A DNA stretch of 64,000 bases from Ceraceosorus guamensis (lineage: Eukaryota > Basidiomycota > Exobasidiomycetes > Ceraceosorales > Ceraceosoraceae): assembly GCF_003144195.1 (NCBI RefSeq), contig NW_020290074.1:1-64000 (forward strand), in the 5' to 3' direction. The position numbers and the translations under genes are program-made. Each line of letters opens with the position of its first letter. Positions within the stretch are counted from its first letter, which is position 1. Shown one piece after another: positions 22,601 to 33,787 of the stretch. The notes under the pieces are model-generated. The model did not search any database, was not told the origin of the DNA, and was given only the letters and a program-made list of their open reading frames with translations.

Positions 22601-25600
22601 GCAGCCGAGGTGCGATTGAATTCCGTCCAACAACGGGAGGCCAGTCGTAAGAGCACAGTAGCTCCACACACCTGCATTCCCCGTCAAAGACATGATGCTC
22701 CCTCCGCACGCAAGCGCATCGGTGTAATACTGTCGCTCCGCCAAAAGGATCCTGCACGTATCATACACGCAACTCGCTTCGTGGGTTATCGCATCATCCA
22801 GTACTCGGCAGTCTAGACATGATGCGTCTTGTGCCATCAGCGTAAGTATGGTTCAAATCGTCTGTCTTGAGAAAATTAAGCGCTGGAAGATGTGTTTACT
22901 ACTCGACAAACGCAAATAGAGTCTCGGTCGATTCTGCGTGCTGTAGTGTAGATTTTCTGACAACTATCTTCCGAGTTGCTTAGACCAGGCCTTCGTCGGA
23001 TAGACAGGGGAAGCTTGCAATGGATTGCGAAGCCCTCTTTATCTGACGGAAGCTGCTCCAAAAACGCATACCCTGCGCCGACTTGCAAGCGCGGTACTTT
23101 CGAGACCGCACCATCCACGCTCAAACATGCAGCAGGAAAACGAAACAGCAAAACACATACGGTATGGCCACTTCTATCGAAAGCATGAAGCTGGCCACGC
23201 CATTTCGCTCCGATTGTATTTTTATGAGCGTCTCGGCAGCGAACACAAACTCCGCAACACTTTCTTCGACGAGAGAAAGCCGTGCCTTTTTACTTTCTGC
23301 AAAGCGTGCAGAGCTTCGGCCGGCATTGCGCATTGTCGAGGAGACTAAAACCCTTTAATCCACAGACGACATACATGTGAACGCCTGCATGTAGAGTGTT
23401 GAGTGCAAACATTCTTGCTCAGGTGCCAAGCCATTACGCTGCCACTTGCCTAGAGCGATCAAGTCAAATTATCAAGATTCCCATCGCCAAAAGACAGTGC
23501 ATTCATTTTTTCAGAGCTACATCGGGCATGACCGAGGGTATGTTCCATCGGAGCGAAACCAGGGTGTTTGGCTTCATCATATTGATTTGCGCTCTGCAAA
23601 GCTGGTCTCTTCTAAGTAGCTCTAAGTGTACGATTGCCTGCCGGAGCGCTGGGAAAGAATTTCCTGGCTGTGATCAACACATCTTCACAAGTAGACAAGC
23701 GCTCATCCAGCCTTGGCGCTGAGTTCAGGAAGTAAGGAACACAGCCCACAACGTCGCGTACTGGACCGGCGCGTCTGAGCGACGCGTACGTGTGTACGTG
23801 CTCGCACCTGCGCCACCCTGGCGCACAAGATGAGCAGCTCATGACCCCCCGCTTTTATCCCAATCTTTTGGTTCGAAGAGGCTCAAAATAGCCACAAGGC
23901 TGACAAGCAAACAGCACCACCACCCATGAATGTTGTTATCACTGAGCTGTTTTCAGTCCGTCCAAGCAAGCGATGTCACAGGCGGAACGGTATTGACGCG
24001 GTGCAGACGCTATTGAAGTGAGATGGATGGTGTGGCGAAGAGCCTAGACAATTTAGACGGGGTTTACTGTAGATTTGCGTGGCCATTCGTTAGCCAGACC
24101 TTCTGACGGTGAAGGACACTGCATCAAGCAATTCGTGGTGGGGCGTGCCTTGCTTGAAGACGAAAGCCGTTGCACAAAGTTGCTGCTTAGACGCGGCGTG
24201 ACGCAGCGTGAGATTTGCCGTGATATGTCGCACCTCATGCCCTTTGAAGCAACGCAGAAATGTGCAAAAGTCGGGGAATACGCGAGGGAGACTTATGAAG
24301 GAGCTCGGAGGCCAGGGCGGCCCTGTTGCTCTCATGGCAGACAAAGGCAGGCAATGCAGACGGACTTCTCCGGGCAAGCTCGTGCTGACGATGCAGAGGT
24401 CGAGCTGCTATGATATTCAGCCCGATTGATGCTGCTTTTCGAATGTATACACACCCAGCACGGTTGTGTGGCCAGTACGGGCAGAGTGGTGACTCACGGC
24501 TGCAAAGTCAGTCAAAGCATCGAGAGCGAGTAGTAGTGACGTCACAGAATAGAGATGAAATCCAAGCTTGGCTGTCTTCCCTGGGTGTCCCATTGCGTAC
24601 ACAACCAAAAGTCAAAAGCCCAAAGTCACGTAGCCATGTCTGCCGTCCCCTAAAGGGGAATCTTGGCCGCTGCAGCGCGGCGTAGCGCTAGTAAAGAAGC
24701 TAGAGAGAGCTATCGGAGTCGTGCCCGACCTATCGCGTGGGTACACGGGGTTCGGCGTGGTTGAACAATGCGCAATTACGTTGAGAGGCCATTCACAATT
24801 GTGTTGGGTAGCGGCTGGACCACACCAAAGCGAAGCAAAGCCGGTACAGTGCGTTCGGTAGCGAGGACTCATCTCCTCCGGATTGCAATGTCCTTTCGGG
24901 AAGCAAAGCGATTGCACCGTTGCAGCGTTCCCTGCGCCCCCAACCGGCACCGAGAGGCCCAAAGTTGACTTCGCTACTACCACTTCCGCGAGCTGAGATC
25001 TGCCAGAGGCAGCTAGCCGGAGAAATCGGCGTAATGCTTGGCTTTGCATTCCATACCGGTGGCAGGCGGGTCATCCGAAGCAAGTCGGTCCCACTTTGGT
25101 ACGAGACTACAACCACAGACCCGAAATGTGAATCATCACGAGCGGTGGATTAAGGTAGGCATGAGAGCGAGAGGTAGGTACACGAGGCCAACGTGCATAC
25201 GCCCGCCCATTCTTGCAGCGGGAAGCAGGCCTTAGCGTGCTTGAGCGCACGAGCGGCCCACCTGCAATGTGAATAGGCTCCGAACGCCGCGGCTCTGCAG
25301 GCGGAGAGATCTGCTGCGCGCAGCATCAGCAAGCCGGCGGGCGAGGCTGCACACGCCGACCGACTTGCTTGCCCGAGCTGATTTGACTTGCGAATCATAT
25401 CTTTGTGATTCGGGAGGGTGCACAACCACGCAAAAGCCGTGAAATAGCTCAGCTAGGCCATCTGCCGCTATCTTTGTGCACGAACAATTCTCACGTGGCC
25501 AATTCCGCGCCCATGGGGGCCGCCTATTCGTGGATCGCTCGAAGCGCGTGGAGGGCGTCAAGGACACAGCAGCAATCACGAATTCAGAGCGCTCACGCCG

Positions 25601-25998
25601 TTCGCGATTAGACGCGTTGACTAGCGCCGTATTTTCTGGCTTTTGGCGCTAGTGAACGTGCTGTGGATGCGTAGCGACAAGGGCAAGGCGAGGCTATCAC
25701 AGTCACGAATGGCGAATCTTCGAAGAATCAAGTTGTAGCGCAGCTGGCTGATAGGAGCGCCGCTTCGTCGCCCTGGCAGATCTTCGCCGCTGCAAGGCAT
25801 CGCTGCTGTGCGTGACTTGCAGCTGCGGCCATTCCCATAGCGAATCCGTGCATTCGACTTTGGCGGGTCAGCAAGCTAAAAGGTATATAAAGGAGGCGTC
25901 CTCTTCCTCCTCTCGAAATCCCTTTCCCCCACATCTGACTTCTTCAGAACGCAAGCCACATCCTGACTTGATCGAAAGACAATCCCCTTCGCGTCAGC
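19626..25998. other. 6.4-kb gene-poor, more AT-rich stretch
   Basis: The longest gene-free stretch of the window. Base composition is visibly lower in GC than on either side (clearest at 20.8-22.1 kb), and open frames are short. I found no transposase, reverse transcriptase or terminal repeats by eye. Minus-strand frames at 22562-22837 (cysteine-containing, TCRILLAERQYYTDALACGG) and 22876-23151 (EFL-like hydrophobic start, then VPRLQVGAGYAFLEQLPSDK) read like exons of a small secreted protein. I could not join them with valid splice sites. Confidence 0.5.
25884..25891 (+). promoter_or_regulatory. TATA box (TATATAAA)
   Basis: A strong TATATAAA lies 108-115 bases upstream of the lysozyme ATG at 25999. 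Confidence 0.75.
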
Positions 25999-26863
25999 AT
26001 GGTCCGCATCGCCTCCTCCATCATCGCCCTTGCGGCAGCTGCCACCTTGGCAGTCGCCTCCCCAGTCGAGAAGCGCGCTCCCGCCGGCGTTCCTGGCTTC
26101 GACATCAGCCACTACCAAGGTGAGTGATGACGTGCGCGAGTGTGGCAGTCAGCATTCGCCTCGTTGACAGGCAATGTATCCGCAGGCACTGTCAACATGG
26201 CATCGCAAAAGTCCAAGGGTGCTCGCTTTGTCATCATCAAGGCCACGGAAGGCACGACCTACACCGACACTTCCTTCTCTGCCAACTACAACGGAGCTAC
26301 GTCGGCTGGGCTGATCCGCGGCGCGTACCACTTTGCGCACCCCAACTCTGGATCTGGCGCTACGCAGGCCAACTACTTCATCGCTCACGGAGGTGGCTGG
26401 TCCAACGATGGTCGCACTCTGCCCGGCATGCTCGACATCGAGGTGCGCTTGCCGCTTTGGTATTTGACAATTGCTCGCTAGAGCGACTGCTGACTTGCCT
26501 ACTCCGTGCTCCATCCCCAACCAGTACAACCCGGGATCTGGCGGTACTTGCTACGGTCTGTCTGCGGCTTCCATGGTCAGCTGGATCAGGGACTTTGTCA
26601 ACACCTACCACAGCAAGACTGGTCGCTACCCCTTGATCTACACCACCAACGACTGGTGGAACACTTGCACTGGCAACTCCAAGGCTTTCAGCGCAAACAG
26701 CCCCCTCGTGCTCGCTCGCTACGGCGCCAGCTCTCCCGGTACCATTCCTGGCGGCTGGCCTTACCAGACTATCTGGCAATGGGCAGACTCTGGCACATTC
26801 CCCGGCGACCAGGATGTCTTCAACGGAAGCGAGGCCAGCCTCAAGAAGCTTGCTACCGGTTAA
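25999..26863 (+). CDS. Secreted GH25 lysozyme (muramidase)
   Basis: Three exons: 25999-26119, 26171-26442 and 26525-26863, giving 243 aa. A signal peptide (MVRIASSIIALAAAATLAVA) is followed by a short pro-part ending in a Kex2-like EKR, then the mature enzyme. Family motifs of glycoside hydrolase 25 (Chalaropsis type) are clear: GFDISHYQ with the first catalytic Asp, FVIIKATEGTTYTD, GAYHFAHP, LPGMLDIE with the catalytic acid pair, and YTTNDWWNTC, with IWQWAD near the end. The enzyme cleaves the glycan of bacterial peptidoglycan between MurNAc and GlcNAc. It is likely exported to kill or feed on bacteria. Intron 2 falls directly after the catalytic Glu codon. Fungal GH25 genes are patchily distributed and often thought to derive from bacteria. 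Confidence 0.95.
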
Positions 26864-28340
26864 TGGCGCTCGCGTCCGGTCCGAGCCATTGACATTTGCA
26901 AGACCACCGTCAGAACGCTGACGTGCGCATCGGTCGCGATGCGCACGCAATGCCTGATGAGCACCAGAACGACTCTCCTTACTAATTGTATCTTCCACTA
27001 ATCGCGCTCGGCGTTCACGCAATACGATCAGCGCACGTTGACTTTTCTTGACATAATTGACGGCAATGATAGGCCTGTCTCAAGATTTGCGACTCGTTGG
27101 CCGTTATGATTGGTAGTCTAGGCATATGTCTGCTGACAATGCTCCGGTGACGAGGCTCCAGCGTGTGTATCGACGTAGATATTCGACCTTCATCATTCCT
27201 TCGTCCGTGTCGTCGTTCGAGGCCCGGGTCGGTAATCATTTTGCCAACAAGCCGGTGACTGTGCTTTAGCGCCCTGCCTTGTTCGCCAAGTGATAGGCGA
27301 GCAAGGCGCGCATAAAGTGAGCGGTTGGTATTCAAACGAGAACAGCAACTGCTGGCGTTGTTCCCGATAGCTTCCCGACTTGACGACACTATAGTTGTCC
27401 TTGCTGACTCCAAAATTGGCGCTTCGCCGATCGTCGATGCTGTGAGAGGTGCGGCTTGAGGGTGGCAAGCGGCACGATACAACGCCCGAGTGGCACTAAC
27501 ATCCCGCGCGCAAGAGGCGCAATGACTCTGATTCGAGTCTCTAAAATCGCCACATCGTTGCCTGTTCCCCCATTTGGCTACCTCCCGTGTACAGGCACCG
27601 CAATCACAATCTGTGAACCTCTTGAGTGTGTACGATCACGACCCGGCCGTGGGCGGGTGAATGCGCCCCCTTGATCGATTCATTTGCCGACCATCGGTAC
27701 CATGAGTCTACGCGCGTCGCAGCAGGCAAAAAAGGCGGGCGGACTCTGGCCCTTCCATGCTGCGCCTCCCACTACGACTTTTCAGTGTGGGTCTCCTCAC
27801 AGTCAACGCCGTCGGCGTCAAATCCTTTAGCTGTGATTCCGTTGAGGAGAGTGGCGAAATGCACTCACGCCCTCGCAGCGCCCGCAATCAAGCACCGCTC
27901 CTCAGCGCCAATCATGATAATTAGGCTGCTGCGTATCTGCGCACTTACCTTGCGCCAGTGCACCACCGCGCATGTACCAGGTTCCATAGTCACTGCGAAA
28001 GGGATAAAAGGGGCGGAGCTCTCCGTCGACGGCGCGAGTGATACTCCTTCCAAGCGCAAGCGCTCAAGTAAACCGACTCTATAATCACTCGAGCCTACCA
28101 TACCATCGTCGAGCTGGCCTCTGACGCACTCATCGCAGTCCACACAGCAGTGCTTTTCGTGGTCATCGTCTGTAGCCCGGCGCTTGACGCATATTGTGAG
28201 TCAACATCGTCGGTCTGGAGAGACTGTCTCTCTCCACCGCACCCCTGACAAGCTTGACGTCTCTCTCTCTACTAGCAGCTCAACTTTTTAACAGGCACCC
28301 TTCGTCGACTAATCTTTAGCCTACTTGGCCCCTTCCCAAC
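26864..28340. other. Intergenic, nothing recognised
   Basis: About 1.5 kb between two secreted-protein genes read in the same direction. Frames of up to about 150 codons lack any support. Confidence 0.5.
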
Positions 28341-29318
28341 ATGAAGAACGCCGCTCTCCTCTCCGCCATGGTGCTGGCCGCTGTGGCCGTGCGAGCCTTG
28401 CCCACCGCTACGCTAGCTGACCACCTGATCAAGGGTCGCTCTGTCGACAATGCCCACTTGAGAGCAAGAGGCACCTCGACGCGCGAAGGAGAGCAATCCT
28501 TCCTTCGAGCTCGCAACAGCGCTAGTGCGCACCTGCCTGGCATGGACCACGTCGCTGACGAAGTGCAGCTGGCTCGAAGCCTCGTTCAAGAGGGCAGCGA
28601 TTACGCCGCCCTCGCGATGATGAACGGCAAAAGAGATGTCTCGCCAGCGATCGACGCTCTGGATGCGCGCAAAACGCCACCAGGGGTAGGCCACATTGGC
28701 AATCTGGGTCCCATCTTCAACGGCAAAAGGCAGCTCTCGCCATCCACTGAGCCCCTTGAAGCTCGTCAAGAGCCTGTTTGGAATCAGCGCGGAGGCTTTG
28801 GCGGTCCGATCTTCAACGGCAGGAGCGACGCAATGTCCAACGAGACTCTCGAGGCGCGCTTTGAGAATGCGAGCACGCCCCACGCGGATCAAGACGTCCA
28901 CACCGCCGAGGGGACGCAAGCGCCTCACCAGGACCACCTTGCTCAGCGAGACGCTACGCCGATCGAGTCTCTCGAAGCGCGCCAAGGAGATGGGAAGAAG
29001 AAGCTTCGCTGGTCTGATCACCCCCAGCACGTCGGTAAGCGTGATCTTGAGCCCACCCAATCGTTTGAGGTGCGTGATCCCGAGGAGATGGATCACCATG
29101 ATACGATTGTCACTCGACCGGGCAGCCTCGGCAGGCGCGAGCCGATGCCCAGTCCAGTTCCTCAGCCCAAAAAGCAGCGAGGCAACAGCCAGGCGCACGT
29201 CCAGAAGAATCCCACGAAGGCGCCTCACGGTCAGACCCGAAAGGCGACTCGTAAGCCGAAGAAGACCAAGGTCGGTTACGTTTATCCGGCTTCCAAGGAC
29301 CCTCTCGCCGCTTTCTAG
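28341..29318 (+). CDS. Secreted protein with Kex2-like repeats (KEP-type)
   Basis: Intronless, 325 aa. A signal peptide (MKNAALLSAMVLAAVAVRAL) is followed by a polar chain with no membrane segment and no cysteine. A degenerate unit, basic pair then D-x-x-P-x(3-4)-LEAR, recurs with its arginines at residues 98, 130, 161, 203, 234 and 266, a spacing of 31-32 residues with one 42-residue gap. Three positions are full dibasic sites (KR 97-98, 129-130, 233-234) and one is RR 265-266. Units two and three share GPIFNG before the site. The C-terminus is lysine-rich. Such arrays are typical of Kex2-processed repeat proteins, such as smut repellents and yeast pheromone precursors, which are cut into peptides in the Golgi. 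The sequence of the units matches none I know. Confidence 0.8.
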   Translation: MKNAALLSAMVLAAVAVRALPTATLADHLIKGRSVDNAHLRARGTSTREGEQSFLRARNSASAHLPGMDHVADEVQLARSLVQEGSDYAALAMMNGKRDVSPAIDALDARKTPPGVGHIGNLGPIFNGKRQLSPSTEPLEARQEPVWNQRGGFGGPIFNGRSDAMSNETLEARFENASTPHADQDVHTAEGTQAPHQDHLAQRDATPIESLEARQGDGKKKLRWSDHPQHVGKRDLEPTQSFEVRDPEEMDHHDTIVTRPGSLGRREPMPSPVPQPKKQRGNSQAHVQKNPTKAPHGQTRKATRKPKKTKVGYVYPASKDPLAAF

Positions 29319-29623
29319 TGCTCGAGACTGTAGAGGTGCCAACGTTGAAGCAGGCCAGCTCCCACAGAGGCAAGCATGCGGTGTAGGGAAGGCTTCTGTC
29401 CACTCACGTCACAGCGATCAGGTCTCGTCGAGCTCCGTGACCAAGCTCGAGCCTGCCCTGAAGCGAAGTGGAAGTGACCCAAGAAGCTGCATAGCCGAAT
29501 GCCATTTATTTTACATCTTCATTTGATCGTCGTCACCAGTCTCGAGGATGTGATCGCTGATGCATGCCAGACTAATTCTGCGTTTTTGGTAGACAGCATG
29601 CCATTGAGTACGGACTGACCGTC
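29319..29623. other. Tail-to-tail spacer
   Basis: 305 bases between the Kex2-repeat gene and the end of RFC5; no feature seen. Confidence 0.6.
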
Positions 29624-31254
29624 CTAGTCGTCAAAGGACATGCCCATCAGATCGGCCTTGATGATCGACATGACGGAAGCTACGAACGCTTCTAGATGGA
29701 AGCTGGGGTGTCCACGACGAATAAACGTCAGCCGCCATCCTCTGCCGGGGCTGTGCTACCAGCTACTCACATTGCCTTTGTGCCCTGCCTCGCACGAATT
29801 TCCTGCATCGACTCATGCCAGCGATGTGTCAAAGTGCGTTCCGAGTACTCCAATGCGTCGAGGACGCGAGCACGTTTCGCCACTCACATAGAAGGCAGCC
29901 TTATCCACGATCAAAGGCCGCAAGCTCTCGTCCACCCGCCTGACCAATCTGTCCGTGATGGTCTTGATGATGAGTCTAGGTGGAATGGCATGAACCAGCA
30001 GTTCGTAGAGTTTGCCCCGAACGTCCAACAACCTCTGCGGGGATTGCTCCGATAGGATAGCATCCGCAGTCGCGATCGCGTACGTCTCCCAATCCGGTTT
30101 GGCTATGCTTAATGAACCGCTAAAGTCGGGCGACTGCATGCGAAGGGCTTCTAAGACAAGAATGGCTTTCCGAACGTTTCCCCCGCTGTCGGCGAAGATT
30201 TGCTCGCAGGTCGAGTCTGGTAACCTGAACGACTCCCTCTTGGCTACGTGCTGCAGAACAGCAGTCATCTGCGTCCGCGTGTCCGGAGGGCGAGCATGGT
30301 GACATGCAGAATGTTAGCAGAGCAGCAGCAAGGCAGAGCATGTGCGACAGTGTGTTTCGCTCACTTCTGTCTGAGATGGGGCGCCGACGCGCATGAGCAG
30401 ACACCTGCTCCGAATGGGAGCAATGATGCGACTTGTGCTGGTGGAGCAGAGGATCAACCTCAAGTTGCCCATGTACTTTTCCATCGTTCGTCTAAGCGCC
30501 GACTGAGCATCTCGTGATAGCGAGTCAGCCTCGTTGATGATGACCACTGCAAAAGATGAGAGAGCGAGCCTGGCATGAGTGCGGGGTGGAGATGTTGGCA
30601 TGCGCACGTGGCGCGAGCGGCTACCCACCTTTGAAGCGATGACGAGCATTGGTGTCGACTTGCTGCGTCTGAGCGATTTCCTTGAGAATGTCTTGGATGA
30701 CTAGCCTATCGTAGCCTCCAGCATCGCTGTGTGAGGGTGAGCATGGAGCGATGCGGTCGAGTCGAGCTTAGCTGAGCTGCCCGAGCGTGAGATGGATGCC
30801 ATCACACAAATGCCCACCTTGGAGTGAGCTCGATGTGATAATTTGAGCTGACGACATTGACGTCGATCTTCCTCTTGCTCGGATTCAAGAATACCCTTTG
30901 GTCGATTTTGAGCTGGCGCGGGTGGGATGCAGGCAATCGTCAGTTGATGTGGTGCAGCGTGAGAGCACGGAGAGCAGGCAGGCCCTGTCACCTTTTGGGT
31001 TGCTGGACCATACAATTCCCTCAACAGGCACATGATCCTCGTCTTTTTGCCTGCCCCGCTCGGACCAAAGAAGAGCATGTGGGGGAAATCCTCGTGCGAT
31101 GCCTGTCATCCAGGAGCAGCGGCAGGTGAGCGGAGTTGGATGGAATGCTGAGCGGCCGCGGCCCACGCACCAAGGAGATGAGCCTGCGAGTAAGCGTGTC
31201 GTGGTAGTGCAGCTCGGAGAGCTGTTTGGGTCTGTGCTTGTCCACGTACAGCAT
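29624..31254 (-). CDS. RFC5: Replication factor C subunit 5 (human RFC3 type)
   Basis: Eight exons: 31254-31171, 31102-30992, 30912-30818, 30726-30629, 30546-30365, 30268-29888, 29802-29771 and 29702-29624. The product has 353 aa, matching the family length of about 355. The start [19 protein letters not shown] is the signature of this subunit. Walker A is GPSGAGKKT (near residue 45). The [20 protein letters not shown] block stands at the Walker B position, and the SRC motif is in IRSRC. The collar domain ([21 protein letters not shown]) is followed by the conserved end [17 protein letters not shown]5 is part of the heteropentameric clamp loader that opens PCNA and loads it at primer ends in the nucleus. 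The gene is divergent from MIS12. Confidence 0.95.
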
Positions 31255-31834
31255 CTTGTGCGGGCGACGGCTGCTGCTTGGAGGGAGGGGGGTGCGGGGG
31301 TGCACGGCAGTGGTGTGTGTCGGTGTATGCGTAGAGAAAGAGTTGTGTGCGCGATGAGTGGATGACGAAGGAAGGAAAGGGGCAAGCGCAAGGCCAAGCT
31401 GATGGAGAGAGGGAGAGGAAGAAGGCGAGATGAGTGATGAGTGAGCATTGTCGCTGTCGCTGACCAACCCGCTCGTGACTTCAATTGATCTTCACGATTC
31501 AGTGATTCGCGCTTCTCACCGCGCATCGTGCATGTGCTGCACGGCAATCGTGAGTGCTGCAGCTTACAGAAGCGCGACGCGTGACGCGCCGGCCGCGTGT
31601 AGAGAGGTGGAGATCCGCGTGCGTGCATGCATCCGCGCGTGCATGGGTCGCGCTCGCCTCTGACTGACTGTGCGTGGGCCGGCGGGCGTGTTGATTAGGC
31701 TCGATCGCGCGCTGCTCATGCGCGCTCAAGTGTTGCTTCTTGCGCGCTCATCCTCAACACCATCACCATCAACATCACCGCGCGCGCAGGCCAGCATCCC
31801 ATAGCCAACACAAACGCGCTACCATCCGCTCACA
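31255..31834. other. Shared divergent promoter RFC5/MIS12
   Basis: 580 bases between two start codons read in opposite directions. It holds CACGATTCAGTGATTCGCG-like strings (near 31490-31510) as in other spacers. No TATA box stands out. Confidence 0.6.
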
Positions 31835-33221
31835 ATGTCCTCATCCGCCGCCGCCGCAGCAGCATCCTCCTCCTCCTCCTCTTCAGCAGTCATCGCATCG
31901 CCAGACGTGCCAAGCACAGATGCTCACATTCAGCTCCTCACCGAACATCTGGGCTTCAATCCAAAGACCTTCATCGATGATCTCGTCTACACTTCCAACG
32001 AGCACTTGTACTTTATCGCAGAGCAGTTCGAAAATCACGTCAAGGATTGCTTAAAGGGTCAAGAGGATGGCGATAGGCAGGCTGAACAGGTGAGTTGCCT
32101 CCGCTGCACTGCACTGCACTGCCTCGAATGGCAACGCTCAGCTTCGGTCTTGCTCATCCCTCCTCTCCACATCGCGCGCGTACACGCAGGGAGTTCATGC
32201 GCTCTTGACGTTGCTCGAGAATGCCCTCGATGCCACCTTTGACACGCTGGAGCTATACTGTCTCAGGCACGTGTTCGGCATCACCCCGCGTCAAGCAGCC
32301 CTCATCACCCTTCCCCACCATCGAGGTCTGGATCTGCGCCCAGCAGCTAGCAGGGGTGGAGACAATGTCGATGCGAGTGCCCACCAATCCTCCAAAGCCA
32401 GAAGGAAAAGCAGCTCTTCCAAGCGCAACGAAAAGCAGATTGGCGATGTTGCGACATCCGCTCGACAGGAGAGCGAACAGCTGGCAGAGCAGGAGAGATT
32501 GCTGAGGAGGAAAATCACCGCTGTGAGTCGTTCCGCTTGCGTTGCAGCGCGCCCTTTGACTGAACGGCGCAAATCACGTCCCTCGCACCTCTTCTACCGC
32601 GTACACGTCTTGCAGGCTAGAGCAGTCAAGCACTCGCTGGTTTTGGCTACCGAAGCAGCGAAGCGCAAGCTACATCGAGCAGAGTCCGTGCTGTCAACGT
32701 TCAGCGCGATCCTCAGCCAAAATCCAACCTCTTTCACGTCTGCGCCCATCATCCCTACGACTTTGCCTCAGGCCACGCGAAAGATGTTGACGGACACTTC
32801 GGAGCTCATCTCTTCGCTCGAAGCTCTACGAGCCGTGGACCCGTTGGGCGCTTCCTTATCCGTCGAGGATAGGCCTGGCGGTAGTGGACCCACGTCGGCT
32901 TCAACCTCGGACAGGACGGGCGCGTCTGGGAGCGGGTCGACCAAAGAGAAAGCATGGAAAGGGGATAGGGACAAGTACGTGGCTTGGGAGGCCAATCAGA
33001 TCATCGCAGGCGTCAAGGCCAAACAGCGAGAGAGGGAAAGGAGCATAGCGAGTGCTGCTGCTGCTTCTGCTGATGCTGATGCGGCGGCGTCGACGGAGGG
33101 AGGACCATCTGCAGAAGGCGGCGAGAGGAAGTCTCAGGCGCCTGGCACGCCTAGAGGCAACAAGCGCGGCAATGCAGCTGCCGAAGGCACCGCTGTGTCT
33201 AAACGCAAAAGCGCGAGGTGA
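31835..33221 (+). CDS. MTW1: Kinetochore protein MIS12/MTW1
   Basis: Three exons: 31835-32089, 32190-32522 and 32616-33221 (397 aa). After a serine/alanine-rich leader, the Mis12 domain begins at about residue 30 with LLTEHLGFNPKTFIDDL, then EHLYFIAEQFENHV. It continues with a helix over the first splice (VHALLTLLENALDATFDTLE) and the loop YCLRHVFGITP. A coiled coil follows (ESEQLAEQERLLRRKITA joined to ARAVKHSLVLATEAAKRKL). The C-terminal third is low-complexity Ser/Gly/Ala and basic. Mis12/Mtw1 is the head of the MIND complex that links CENP-C/centromeric chromatin to the Ndc80 complex. The second intron (93 nt) has no stop and a length divisible by three, so its retention would only insert 31 residues. 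Confidence 0.85.
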
Positions 33222-33436
33222 TGCGAGCAATGCCTGGCTTTTTACGTGGGCCGGTAAGGGAGAGCGAAGACGCTGGGATGTGAGGTTTTCGCATCAATCG
33301 CAAAGAGCGCCACGATGGTACAGAGCGCGTCGTCTGCGTGTGTAGATGATCGCGGCCATTTTGCACAGCCCATGCCAATGCATGCACTTGAGCTGGCAAC
33401 GTAGCAACGTGGTCGTGCTGCGAACCTTCTCTGGTA

Positions 33437-33787
33437 GTGTATCAACATGAATCCGTTTTCGGTAAGCACGCTCAAAGGCGTGCATTCAAAAGTGCTGCGT
33501 CCCATCCGCGCGCAGTCTTCCGAGTGGGTAAAGAGCCAGGAATGAGTCGACATCTGCACCTTGGCCCTCTGGTGGAGAAGACGATCTCTTGCGCAAGCGC
33601 TCAATTTGCCCACTGTGTGGAGATCAGTGCGCCACGTCTTTTGGCCGTTCGCGATTTCCTTGGCCCTCTTGCGGAGAAGACGATCTCTAGCGCGAGCGCC
33701 CACGTTGCTCACTGTGTGGAGATCAGCGCTCCTCTCATTTCCGCATTCATTCGCCCTCTCGGCGAAGGACCCAGACGACAAGCTTGA
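33437..33787 (+). CDS. Doubtful ORF over a tandem duplication, 116 aa
   Basis: The frame translates a 99-bp duplication as two copies of GPL-x-EKTIS-x-ASA-x(2)-AHCVEISAP. The minus strand is also open over the same bases (copies of DLHTV-x(9)-RDRLL-x-RAK). It is therefore unclear which strand, if any, is coding. Confidence 0.25.
   Translation: MYQHESVFGKHAQRRAFKSAASHPRAVFRVGKEPGMSRHLHLGPLVEKTISCASAQFAHCVEISAPRLLAVRDFLGPLAEKTISSASAHVAHCVEISAPLISAFIRPLGEGPRRQA
33560..33757. repeat. 99-bp tandem duplication
   Basis: Two copies offset by exactly 99 bases (33560-33658 and 33659-33757). They share ttggccctct, ggagaagacgatctct and cactgtgtggagatcag; identity falls towards the right of each unit. 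Confidence 0.85.

Noticed and set aside
19626-25998. Transposon in the AT-shifted stretch
   Set aside because: I looked for terminal repeats, DDE, reverse transcriptase or helicase motifs on both strands and saw none.
28413-29342. 309-codon minus-strand frame
   Set aside because: Antisense of the Kex2-repeat gene; no splice or start support.
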